Assembly: GCA_037833965.1 (NCBI GenBank) | Contig: AP031353.1 | Span: forward strand, 24,740,501-24,804,500 | DNA from: Marchantia polymorpha subsp. ruderalis | Taxonomy: Eukaryota; Streptophyta; Marchantiopsida; Marchantiales; Marchantiaceae | Length of the DNA stretch: 64,000 nt | Direction of reading: 5' to 3' | Shown here: one piece after another, positions 1 through 11,600 of the stretch | Layout: every line of letters begins with the position of its first letter | Numbering within the stretch: the stretch's first letter is position 1 | The notes under the pieces: model-generated | The model's database searches: none | Told to the model about the DNA's origin: nothing | The model's input: the letters and a program-made list of their open reading frames with translations, nothing else | Made by a program: the position numbers and the translations under genes

Positions 1-2115
1 ATCTTGACATCCATGTTACGGTGGGATTGGAGGTTGGAATGATGGGATTCAAGTCTGGCATTTATAGATGCTGCTCCCAGGCCCAGCTTTCGCTGTTTCT
101 AAAGCAAGTAGATGTTATGTCAACAAAGAGTTAATGTGTTCATTGACTAAAATAAAATGTACTCGCGAGCTTTTGGGCTTTTGGACCCGTCTAAGATTCT
201 AAGCATGAAGGGCAACGTAACGAAGACCCTAAGTTTTTTAAGCTCAGCAAGAATACAGACTACCAGCGCAGAGACATTTCGGTCGAGATATCCAATACCT
301 CAGATTAGATCCATTGACTAGAGAAGAAGGTCGCATTTCGTCACAGCAAAAAGCTTGATCAATGCCAGTCCTCTTTCGTTGCCTTTGAACTTCCCGAGTC
401 TCTACCAGACTCGGGAAGTCCATTCTCGGAGCTTTTCAATCTGAGATATCGTCACTTGTAGGTGTTGAAAAATTGGGCCGAGAAAAGCGTCGTGACTGTA
501 GTATCATCACTGAAACGGTGTTAATCGTATAGTCTTTCGCAAAACCCACAGGGCCGAAGAACCAAAAATGTAGAGAATTGTCTTGCTTTCACAGACACTC
601 CAGCGACCAGCCGGGCTCGTAGATCCCCAAGGGGTCTGGTCTGGCTCTTGAGTCAAAGAACAGGAGCTGGTTCTAGCGACGCAGATGTTCTACGTCTATG
701 AATAGCAGTATAGCACTAGTATACAGCATACAGTAGCATACCACAGTATAGCACATGCATATACAGCATGTCAATGATTCTCTCACGACTCAGGACTAGG
801 ACCAACTTCGGAGAGTCATTTTAATTGAGGACTATTTATTTACTATTTATCTGCAAGGACTGCTTTCTCTTATCCTAAATTCGATGGGTGAGTGGTTATA
901 ACGACAAAGTGGCAGTGGCAGATGAAAAGAGCTTTACTCGTAAACCATAAGAATCCAACTTCACACTTGGAATTCCATTATTATGGAAGTGATCTCGAAG
1001 CAATCATCTCATCTATGATCATTACATCTACAATTCCAGACTAATTACATATCTTTTTAACTAAAGGAAGACTTTATCTCTTTCTCTTCATCGATATATA
1101 CAAAAAATATCGTATGTGTCGAAAAATAAACGGCGCTACTATTGAAGATGAAATATTTGATGTTTCCCATTTGAATTTCTTGAAACTGATGTAAAGTGCC
1201 AGTTGGTTTCTGCGTCAAACCTTTTCATGTTTCCATGTACCCTGGTCAATTAATGGCAACGAAAATTTATTTAATTTTGTTTCAAGGCGCCCTCGATGAA
1301 TAATAAGACATTATACACTGTATCTATCCTGAAACTCACTTCCACGAGACTCAGAGATGGGACAATCAAAATCCTTTTACAGACACTCCACCGATCCTGA
1401 AGAATCAAAGGTGTGACAGCATTCGTCGGAGGCTGACAAGTAGAATTATACTCTTGGTATATGTTATGATACTCATCATGTTTTGCATGCAAAGTTGTGA
1501 TCACGTTGTAAACTAGCATAGAGTACACGTGGTGTAAATCGTGGTGATCTTTGCTCATTGCTGCCTATGTTGTGTTGAAACATAAACCTTCAATTCAAAC
1601 ATGTAGTATCATGTTATAGAAAAAATAATTTAACATATCTTGCAAAACGGCATGGACCCTGATGTGCTCTTGCGTAATCAGGAGAAATTTTATGCAGAAA
1701 AATAGAAGAATATCACCTACAGACAGACAATTGCTATGTATTACGAACCGGTGAGATGACTTTCAAACATTAAAAACGATAAAAGATTGTGCAAGCGAAA
1801 GGTTGATACCTTAGTCCATCATATATATAATCCTGAATCATGTAGATTTAGAGTAATTGTCATATTCTACTGGGCATGCTCTCATACATATAGGTCTGAA
1901 TTTATGTCAATTCAATAATATTTTACTATGTAGAGGAAAAAGACAGATGTTGAAGAGAAAATAATTCAGACTTCATTGGATTTGAAGTCATATATATCAT
2001 CCTTAGTAGGAGATGAATTCATGTTAGTGAATGAAATGATACGAATAACTGGATATGAGGGATTCATATGTTTTGAAAGTATACCCAAAGCCAGATTGTG
2101 TGTTGGAAGTATAGT
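1..2115. repeat. Left copy of a segmental duplication (flank of an off-window gene)
   Basis: This AT-rich block matches 17286-19150 along its length. Base 1 aligns with the start codon of the minus-strand ORF at 17289, so the window opens at the first codon of a paralogous gene read leftwards out of the window. The promoter-side sequence (1-970) and the block near 1990-2110 both have clear counterparts on the right. The middle (970-1990) is AT-rich. A 95-codon minus-strand ORF at 1271-1558 contains a plausible donor site, but I cannot support it as a gene. Confidence 0.6.
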
Positions 2116-3232
2116 TTGAATGGCAACGTAATGAAGACCCTAAGTTTTTCGAGCTCAGCAGGAATACAGACGACCTATATGCCGATAGACCGAGAGGTCT
2201 TTGGAGACCTATCGGTCAGGTCTCCAATACCTCTGATTAGTCAATGGATCTAATCAGACTAGAGAAGAACGTCGCATTTCGTAATAGAAAAAAAGCTTGA
2301 AACATGGCAGTCCTCTTTCGGTACAGTCTCTACGAGACTCCGCAAGTTCGTTCTCGGAGCTTTTCTGAAGTATCGTCGCTTGTTAGTTTTGAAAAATTGA
2401 GCTGAGACAAGCGTCATGACTGTCATCATTATTCAAACAGTGATAACGTTTACTCTTTCGCAACACGCACAGGGCCGAAGGACCAGATATGAAGACCAGC
2501 GGCTAGACGGGAGTATTGTCTTGCTTTTACAGACACTCCATCGACTGGCCGGGCTCGTAGCTCCCCATGGGTCTGGTCTACCTCTTGAGTCAAAAAAACA
2601 GGATCTGTTTCTAGCGACGAAGATAGGCTACGTCTATTAACAGTGCTGCAGTAGATACAGTTTTATTGATTATTGATATGAATTACAATGTTTGGACAGT
2701 GTATTATCGTGGGTTTAGCATGACAAGGGAGACTGCTGAATTTGTCAAACATCAATCAGAGATAACAAGTTTTCAATCACGTCATATCACTATTCAAATA
2801 AAGCCCAAAACGTTTGAATATATATATATATATATACATATATTCTTGAATTTCGTTAAAAACATTTTCAACTCAAGTACACAATGTGGACAGTCCGATG
2901 CAAGAGGACAGGAAGCGCCAGTTTCATCGTCGAGCAATCCGTTGACTCTCTTTCGCAAGCCCCGGGGTTTATACTCGAGATTTCCAGAAAAGTGCAAGTT
3001 CACTTGCGCTACTGACTGCCACGGGCGATGGAGTTCTCCTGCTCACAAACAAATGCACCTGGTGAACTGTCGTCGCGCATGCTCTCTGCGCCAAAAGGAA
3101 GGACATTCATGCGGTTCGCCTTTCTAGCTTCTTTCAGCGTTGCAGTAACTCGGACCCGATGCAAAAATCTGGTTTCATATAACGTACAAACATCAAAAAT
3201 CGCATCAGGCCTAACCTCATGACCTCATTCAC
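2116..3232. repeat. Dispersed 1-kb repeat, copy 1 (3' of ascorbate oxidase)
   Basis: The sequence from about 2231 to 3228 is nearly identical to 6696-7680 in direct orientation, and its first half is related to parts of 1-760 and 17530-18600. It includes a short (TA)n run near 2820 that differs in length between copies. On the minus strand a TATAAA lies near 2970, followed by a short ORF (2794-3003) without recognisable homology. The repeat could be an uncharacterised mobile element or a duplicated promoter fragment. No coding function is claimed. Confidence 0.6.
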
Positions 3233-3490
3233 TCATTAGAAAGAAAGTTTCCTCATTTTTTGTGGAGGTTAATGTACTCGCTCCCTTGTACCTGCGAAAC
3301 TACTCACGCTTTCTGAACCGATGGATTGGAACGTACCAACTGCTCCGCTACAGACAATGCAGGACGGGGCACTGGCAGCTCGAGGCTCTCTGACAAAATG
3401 TGAGGGAGGAAATCGAACGCATCTCAAATGTCACAGCTCTTAACGAGTTCCAGACGAACACATGCACTGTCACTTCCCTGACTCAGGCTA

Positions 3491-5829
3491 TTAGGGGGAT
3501 CGGTAGAACTTGATGGCCCCGCACCCCATGGTGTCGGTTGGCACCTCGGGCAGCTTGTCCACGCTCTCGGCGAAGATCACTCCCATTCCCATGTGGAAAT
3601 GAGATTCAATGTGACAGTGGAATGGCCACACGCCAGGATTGTCAGTCACGAACCGCAGCACGGTCCATCCAAATGGGAAGAGAGGCGCAGTGTTTCTCAG
3701 CGGAGGGTTGTAGTAATTCAGCGATGCGTAATCCTTCGACGCATTGAACACTCCGTCTCCGTAGCCCAAAATCCAGAAATCGTGCCCGTGCAAGTGCCAC
3801 GGGTGCACCTCACTGACTTTGGCCGTCAGAGAGCAGGCATTCTGCAAGATGATGTCCACCACCTGGTCGCCCTTCAATTCGTAGACTCCACTCCCCTGGA
3901 CGGTCTCGGGGTAGGGAGGAGGCTTCATGATATCATAACCTTCCTGGAAGTAGTCCGGAGGCGTGGCCGAGGAAAGCCCGCCGTGCGCCTCGACGGTGAT
4001 GTTGTATTTGAGAGCTGCGAGCGCCGGAGTGGCAGTGGGCACGAAACTGACGTTGTTCAAAGCCCATTTCAGCCTTCCATTCACTCTGTTCTGCGTGTTG
4101 AGCAGGAAGATCTGACGATCGGGCCCGCGTTGAGGAAGCGGGACGATGAACTCCTTCCTGGCGAGGTACTGCCTGGCTTTGGCCACGGAGTAGGCATAAT
4201 CATTCCACCGAGGGCTCACCGGGGCGCAAGTCGAAGGCTCGCCCGATGTGTTGACGTACTGCAGCACTGCGAGCCCGGTTGGTGTCTTGGGATCGCGCCC
4301 GCGGACGTTGAACCCGGCCCAGTAATTTCTCGAGCAGTCGGCGTTTGCCGTGAAGAGGACGGAGTACGATTCTCCGGAGTAGACATCGATGTCGCTCATC
4401 GTCACCGGCTCCACGTAGTGCCCATCGGCCTCGACCACTGTGAAATTGTGCCCCTGTCACCACCAGCCGTGTTTCGATTCAGTTCAGACTTACTACCTCG
4501 ATCCTTCGTAAGATGCAGACACTTTTATTTATGGAGGGGTCCCTATATTTGGGGCGGGGAGATCGGAGAGAGCGACACTCACCTCGAGAATGAAGTTGAA
4601 TGAGCCCAAGGATGCGACGCTGGCTATTCGAAGGCGATATGTCTTCCCAGCTTCCACGGGCATTACGTGAAGCTTGCACGACTCTCTGGTGGCGTTGCAC
4701 GCCCTGCCACCTGCCATCAACGAGCAGTTGTATCTTCCACGGCCTTCGATCAAAAGAGACTGCACGGCCAAACCAGACATTAGTCAGCATTGAATGCCAC
4801 TCCTCCATGCGTCGACAAGGAACTTGCGTGCTCGGTCAAGCCAGCCACGAGAAGAGATCTAACCTGAGGCTCTCGGACCCATCGGAAGGGAACGCTGAAA
4901 AGTCCAAGCTGCTGGTCAATCATACTGGCGTGCCACCAGTCATTCAGTACGATGCTGTGCTCGCCGTCGTATTTGAAGGGCTCGGTGAAGTTCTCGGGTG
5001 GATCGACGATGAGCTGTCCGTAGAATCCAGCAGCTCGCTGCATACCGTAATGTCCATGCCAGAAGTACGTACCGGCCTGCAAACATAGGCGGAAACAATG
5101 TAAGCCCGCTTCCTTCGAGCTCCGACGGCGATTTTCTCTGGGCTGAAATCTTAAGTACCACAATCTTATACTTGCTTGTTGGCAGTCTGGTGTGGTGACT
5201 ATCGACGCCTGAATCAGAGAAGCAAGCGATTCCAAGCTGGCATTGGGTCTACTCAAGCTGATTCCTAAGATAGCTTCAGCGCAGCGAACTCTCATCTCAA
5301 TTGATAGTGTAGGAGTAGAGAATGAACAAACATTTTCTGTGACGAAGTCATAAGTATACTCGTCCTCAGGATCGATCGGACACTGGGAAACGTAAGCTGC
5401 ACCATCTTCCCAAGGCGTTCCTGTCTGCAAAGGCCACCGGCCATGTGGAAGAGTCAGTCAACAAGTGCAGTGCAAATGGGTGTAAGTAACCGCGATGAGA
5501 AGTAACTTGCCAACTGAAGCCGAACAGGTGAAATTTTTAGCAACAACAGAAATCCGCGTCCTAACCTGGAGCATGCCGTGCCAGTGAATGACCACGGCCT
5601 CGGTAGGCATCCTATTGATGACATGCACCCTGACAGTGTCGCCGGCCACCGACCGAATATTGGGACCTGGAAACTCCCCATTGATGGAAATGACCTGCTT
5701 CTCGACACAGTCGGGAGCTGCCCAGGCGTAGTCTACCACCCACTCATACTCGACAACCTTCGCGTAAACTAATGAAGATGTCGCTGCTAGCAGCACGAGA
5801 GCCGCCACAAGCAGCTGCGGTTCTCTCAT
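3491..5829 (-). CDS. L-ascorbate oxidase (secreted multicopper oxidase), five exons
   Basis: The gene reads 5829-5566, 5424-5332, 5076-4864, 4759-4583 and 4453-3491. All four introns have GT-AG borders and all junctions are phase 0, giving 569 codons plus a stop, the usual length for plant ascorbate oxidases. Residues 1-23 form a signal peptide (hydrophobic core, cleavage after VYA). Three cupredoxin domains follow. Copper ligands are visible: HWHG at 82-85, HGH at 126-128, HPWHLHGH at 466-473 and [10 protein letters not shown] at 528-537, which supplies the type-1 copper Cys, His and axial Met. The EADGHYVEP and [14 protein letters not shown] blocks and the retained LLNTQN segment point to ascorbate oxidase rather than lignin-type laccase. 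The family oxidises apoplastic ascorbate and reduces oxygen to water. The gene looks intact. A laccase with another substrate is the main alternative. Confidence 0.9.
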
Positions 5830-6129
5830 AGCTGCAATGCTCGGTAGAGCTCAGCTCAAGCGCTGACTGCTCTCACGTATTTCGAATCGCCCTGAGCGCC
5901 GTCACACTCGCAGGTGGTCTCGTCAGATGCTGGGAACAAGATTCTCCTGCCTGGCTTTCTGGTCTACCGTAATCTGAAGCACCTGTGCACTCACCACATT
6001 ATTGCAAATCTAGTCTTCTATCTTTATCGAGTCCACACCTGGAGAGACGACGACTGTGAACGCCTCTTCCGATCAGTGAAACCCACTCGAGTGACCTCGA
6101 TGTTCCTTCCTTCGAGGCCCCCGGGTCCC

Positions 6130-6137
6130 TATATATA
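6130..6137 (-). promoter_or_regulatory. Candidate TATA box of the ascorbate oxidase gene
   Basis: A palindromic TATATATA lies about 300 bases upstream of the start codon at 5829, in the GC-richer stretch just before the gene. Plant core promoters often carry such a box 25-35 bases before the start site, which would imply a 5' leader of about 270 bases. There is no direct evidence for the start site. Confidence 0.4.
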
Positions 6138-6240
6138 CGGCTCTCGAGCATCCAAGCCGCGGGGTCTCGGCACCAGAAGACGCGGAATGGGGACTAGTTC
6201 AGAGAGCAGGAAATGGGAGAGTCGATCAAGTTGGGAATGA

Positions 6241-6695
6241 TTGATCTAACGGGTTAGGGTTAAACAATAAGACACATGTCTTGCTCCATCTCATAACACA
6301 ATATTGATGAGAGAAAGCTTGAGCTTATTTACTGTTTGAGAGTGAAAATCATGAATAATTTGTCTTTGCCATGAGGTGTTCATTCCTCTCATTTCATGTC
6401 AGTTTGAGACATGTAGACAGAGTATGTATATTCCACAAGTATACTTCAAGACTTTTTTATTTACTGATTCATATACTACCAATTTGATATATACTAAGAT
6501 TCACTAACCTCGCAGTACTGTAAAACATTTTTCAGGTTTACCGTCATCATGCAAATCGAATTTATATTATTGTCTTTGTTTACAATATCGTTAAATACAG
6601 CCAGATAGATTTTAAAACATTAGATCAAATATTTATCAATGAAAAGCATCTAGAAATTCTATTAGATTTCTATTGATTAGATTTAGATTTCTATC
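6241..6695. other. AT-rich intergenic stretch
   Basis: I see no ORF of note, no RNA gene and no clear repeat here. It is ordinary AT-rich spacer between the ascorbate oxidase promoter region and the second 1-kb direct repeat. Confidence 0.5.
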
Positions 6696-7683
6696 CTCTG
6701 ATTAGATCCATTGACTAGAGAAGAACGTCGCATTTCTTAATAGAAAAAAAGCTTGGAACATGGCAGTCCTCGTTCGGTACAGTCTCTACGAGACTCCGCA
6801 AGTTCGTTCTCGGAGCTTTTCTGAAGTATAGTCGCTTGTTAGTTTTGAAAAATTGAGCTGAGACGAGCGTCATGACTGTAGTATCATTATTGAAACAGTG
6901 CTAACGTTTACTCTTTCCCAACACGCACAGGGCCGAAGGACCAGATATGAAGACCAGCGGCTAGACGGGAGTATTGTCTTGCTTTTACAGAGACTCCATC
7001 GACTGGCCGGGCTCGTAGCTCCCCATGGGTCTGGTCTACCTCTTGAGTCAAAAAAACAGGATCTGTTTCTAGCGACGAAAATAGCTACGTCTATTAACAG
7101 TGCTGCAGTAAATACAGTTTTATTGATTATTGATATTAATTACAATGTTTGGACAGTGTATTATCGTGGATATAGCATGACAAGGGAGACTGCTGAATTT
7201 GTCAAACATCAATCAGAAATAACAAGTTTTCAATCACGTCATATCACTATTCAAATAAAGCCCAAAACGTTTGAATATATATATATACATATATTCTTGA
7301 ATTTCGTTAAAAACATTTTCAACTCAAGTACACAATGTGGACAGTCCGATGCAAGAGGACAGGAAGCGCCAGTTTCATCGTCGAGCAATCCGTTGACTCT
7401 CTTTCGCAAGCCCCGGGGTTTATACTCGAGATTTCCAGAAAAGTGCAAGTTCACTTGCGCTACTGACTGCCACGGGCGATGGAGTTCTCCTGCTGACAAA
7501 CAAATGCACCTGGTGAACTGTCGTCGCGCATGCTCTCTGCGCCAAGAGGAAGGACATTCATGCGGTTCGCCTTTCTAGCTTCTTTCAGCGTTGCACTAGC
7601 TCGGACCGATGCAAAAATCTGGTTTCATATAACGTACAAACATCAAAAATCGCATCAGGCCTAACCTCATGACCTCGTTCACT
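6696..7683. repeat. Dispersed 1-kb repeat, copy 2 (5' of ascorbate oxidase)
   Basis: A near-identical direct copy of 2231-3228, differing by scattered substitutions and a shorter (TA)n run. Similarity ends abruptly at the same point in both copies (after the CCTCATGACCTC motif), which suggests a defined unit. Together the two copies bracket the ascorbate oxidase gene at a spacing of about 4.5 kb. Confidence 0.65.
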
Positions 7684-8559
7684 CCCGAATCCCCTCATCT
7701 GCGCTAGACATAGCGTGTCAGTCTTGGGTTATCCATGTCTCTCTCTACCAAGACAGCAGCCAGTCTCCGAAGAAAGTCCAGTGAGGGATGAAGTCGACCG
7801 CCCCATGTGGCAACTACGTTAATACTGCCATCTGGGGCATTTCATTATCCTAACGATTATTCTCAATTGAATCTCCATGTCATCATGTATCCATAGGCTT
7901 GTGCTGATACGTTCACGTTTGATTTTCTTCTATTGGAGATCGAACAGATCTGACGCCCAAAAGAAAAGGATCTGATTGATCCAGATATTCAAAGATCATG
8001 AGGTTGATATAACATCAGCCTGACTAGTGATGTATATGTAGAAGAATACATTTTTCAGACATTGAGTTTTATCGTAAGTTACGCAAGATAAACTGTTCTA
8101 TTGCATCTCTTATTACTATACTTACTGCAAGTATGATCCATTACAAGAAAATAAATTTTTTCAATGATCTGAAGTCCGTTAGTTAAAATTTTAAGTGAGT
8201 GTTATGAGATGAAGACTAAAAAAATCTCATTCCTGTCCCAAATGTTTATTCAAGATCAGGAGAGTACAAAAGTATATTCTGAATGATCAAATTGAATAAA
8301 CGTTTATGCCTCTGTCATTTCCGGACTTTTCATATCGAAAATATCTGTAGACCAGATACTTGGATGTGAACAAAAACCTTGATATTGAAATTTCTTCTAA
8401 ATGGTTCATTTTTATGTCAGTTGTTTCATTTGAAAAACAGACAGATCTTTCGCATAAATTCTTCGCATAAACAAATACGAAGATATTGAAATGTACATGA
8501 TTTAAAAAACTGATATTATCATCTCTATGAAAATTGCATTTATTATCTTATGGTTAACA
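7684..8559. other. AT-rich intergenic stretch
   Basis: No ORF above background, RNA gene or repeat is recognised. Composition becomes steadily more AT-rich towards the tandem repeat that follows. Confidence 0.45.
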
Positions 8560-8663
8560 TCTCTGTAAAACTGTTTGTAGACTATGAAGATTTGAAAATT
8601 TTAGGTTATGTTTTTTTCATTAGAAATCTGTTTGGAGACTATGAAGATTTTAAAATGTCAGGT
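8560..8663. repeat. Degenerate about 57-bp tandem repeat, left part
   Basis: Units follow the pattern TTTTTTCATTnGAAATCTG, TTTGnnGACTATGAAGATT, then an AGGTTATG-like end. About two units are visible before the array is interrupted by the solo LTR at 8664. The array resumes at 13526, so the LTR inserted into it. Confidence 0.55.
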
Positions 8664-11600
8664 TGTAATAACCCACCAAAGGCTAAAACTGCAGTATGGT
8701 GGTAAAAAGATCGAACCCACAGGGACAGAGGCAACACATAGAGTAAAAGTGTCACATTTAACAGACTTTTGTAGAGTTTGAATTCTAGGCGACTGTCACT
8801 CCCAGAAATACTGCAGTGCTCGACTCGGAGGAGGATCTCGACTCGGAGGATGCTCGGAGGATGCACGGTACAGCGTGGTCACTCAACACACACACACACA
8901 CACCTGAAACTGGCAAAAGCACAACTCGGAGGTCGGTCAGGACCTCCGCTTCGGATTTCAGGAGGAAAGTGTCTCAAAAGTTCACTCAGAGGTTCTGCAG
9001 GTAGTGACTCCCACTCCAGCTTTTACTGCCCTCCCGCCAGGAACTAGCGTAGGGTACCCGGACTGGACTTCCCACTTCGGAACGAAGCCTCTTCATACGC
9101 CGTGGACGTCACTCTCGACTCTCACACCAAACGCAGGGAGTGCAGGCCCGACTGAGAACTTGACTGAGACCCAATCCAATAACACACACACAACCTGAAT
9201 TGCAAACCAAGGCTTACACGAAGTAATAAAACTTCACATTGGCATTCAGGGGAAACTTCCCGTAGGAGTACAATCAGGATATGTCACTCGAAGGAGTAAG
9301 GGGGAACTGTTTAAGTATCTAACTCGCAGCCGGCTCTGAGCATCAGAAATCACCCGCAGGTGCAGATCCGCACTACTCAAGTCTCTAACCGGGTGCTAGC
9401 TCTAAACATTCAGCCGAAGGCCTTCAACTACAACATACGGTAACTTCGCTATGCTGCAGCTTCTCTACGTGGTGCCAGGACCAAATGCACAAACACGCCA
9501 AGAAAGTGAGTTCCTGATCTGCACTTCCGAAACTGGAAGAGTCCCAAAGCAAAACGCCTTGATCTACTTTATACCCTCAAAGGTCCTAACTAGCACTACG
9601 CTATCCTATCTACTACTCGCAACATCTGCGCGAAACCAAACTATACTACTGCACTCGACGGATCCGGTGCTGCGCCTCCTGCGCGCCGGACTGCTTCGCT
9701 TGCTGTCTCTACCTTGCCAGTCTTCCGACCGGCTGCGCAACCCCAGGCGTCGGAGGGCTGCAGTGACTTCCGACTCTAAGTGCGCCATAGTGTCGCGCGC
9801 ACCCGACAAGAAGGTTTCTTATTTCCTCGCTACTCGCCGCCGACTCCGACTGTCACCCTCCGTCAATGCCGCCGCCCGAAGCTCGAACTCCCTGAGTGTG
9901 ATCCTCTCTTGAGCTGCCACCTCCCAATGGGCGTATCCTTTTAGACAATGAGTCACCCGCTTCGCCAACTCTTCTCGCGCCCGGCAGCTGCCTTCCACCT
10001 CTGCTAGCTGCATTTCCGCTTCCGCACGCTGCGCCCTCAAATCCGAGCACTCGGATTGCAAGTTGCGCAACAACTCCTCATCCTCCTTGCGGCCTCTTTG
10101 ACTTTCTTCTAAGGCGCGCGTTTGGCGCGCAAGCTCGGCTGCTAGGATGCGGTTTTGTCTCCGCTCTTCCTGCAATTCCGCCTCGATCTTTGCCCGCATT
10201 AGCTCGGCATCCGCCTGGCTTTTCGTCGCCGCATCCTCCCTCTGCTGCTGCAAGGCTTGGTATAGCTTCTGTGTGACCGCCAGGTGTTGTCGGAGGGCGG
10301 TATTCCTCTCCTGATATACGTGGCACCTAGAGGCCCAAGTGGCCACCTTGCTCCTCGTCCTGCGCTTGACAGTCTCCACATAAGACTGCGGTTTTCCAGT
10401 ACCCGAGTACTTGGATGTCTTGCGATCCAGATATCGCAGGAGTGGGACTATCTGCTCGCACAACACCCCTGTTGGCGTTTTCTGCACAGAATCCGCTTCC
10501 TGCTCTTCCGAGCTCGTCTCATCCTCAGTCTCGAGGATTTCAGTTGCCACCGAATCCCTTGGCGACTCCCTGGAACTGTGGCGCGCAGCAGCTTCCGCTG
10601 CGACTGCTGCTCCACTGCCTGCTAAAATATCCAGGGCAGTGGGGGATCTCACTGCTTGAGCCCCTGTTCCGGCTCGATCTTCGGTCTCCGAAGGGGTCGA
10701 CGCCGCAGTGACTCTTGTCACCCTTGCACCGCCCGCTTCTGCTGCCTGCCCTTCCGGCGCAATCTACGCGGAAGGTGTCTTCGCTGAAGGTGCGTCCGCC
10801 GAAGGCGTCCGCACACTGGTCGCCGGCCCTGTCCGTCTCGCAGTCGGCGAATCCGGTCGACGACTCGCAGTCGGCCGACCAGCAGTTATCCGACTGGGAG
10901 TCGGATACACCCTGCGCGTTTTCACTCCACTTGGCCTGCTTGCTGGTGGCGTTTTCCCAGAAGTGCCTTCCGCCGAAGACGACCTTCTGAGGGTTGTTGG
11001 CTCGTCAGCCAAACTCCCTTCTGCTTCCGGCCTGCTGTCCGGTTCAACGCGCCGTTAAGTTGGCCTTCCTTCCGCTTGTCGACCTTCAGTCGCCCGACTC
11101 GTAGTCGGCCGACTGTCAGTCCGTCCATCTCCTTCCGAAGGCATTGGTGCCTTCTGCGTAGAGGTATTTGTGGACTTCCCTAGAATCTGCGCGATTATCT
11201 CCTCCTGCGTGGGATTCCGCCGGAGCGGAATACGCCCGGTCTCCTCAGTACTAGTTGGCATTTTGCGTGCCCTTTGTTTTGGTCGACTGTGAGGCTCGTG
11301 GGTGGGCCGACCACGAGTCGGCGCAGCTGGCACTTCCGGCTGCCTGTGCTCAGGTCTCTCATCCCACTTCCTCTTTCGCGGAATGCGCTCACTTCGACGT
11401 TCTTCTGCTGCTCTTGTTGGGGCCGGAGCCGGAGGCGGACTGGCAGGTTTCTCGTCCGGATCCGTGTCTACTTCGGCCTCCCGTGAGTATCTACCTGGAT
11501 AGCTCTGGGTCAGCAGCGGAAACCGTGTCCGCTCTGAATTTGTCAAACATCCCATCGCCCGATAAAACACAATCAAGTAAGGCGAAAGATGATTGAGGGT

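Noticed and set aside
1271-1558. 95-codon minus-strand ORF as a gene exon
   Set aside because: It has a possible GTGAGT donor, but no homology, no partner exon found, and no counterpart in the duplicated block at 17286-19150.
2666-3127. 153-codon ORF in the 1-kb repeat, and its longer relative at 6898-7578
   Set aside because: It runs through a (TA)n microsatellite that differs in length between the copies, and nothing in the translation is recognisable. It is chance openness in a repeat.
3593-4603. 336-codon plus-strand ORF opposite the ascorbate oxidase gene
   Set aside because: It is the antisense of the conserved exon with copper ligands and has no recognisable domain. GC-rich coding exons often leave the other strand open.
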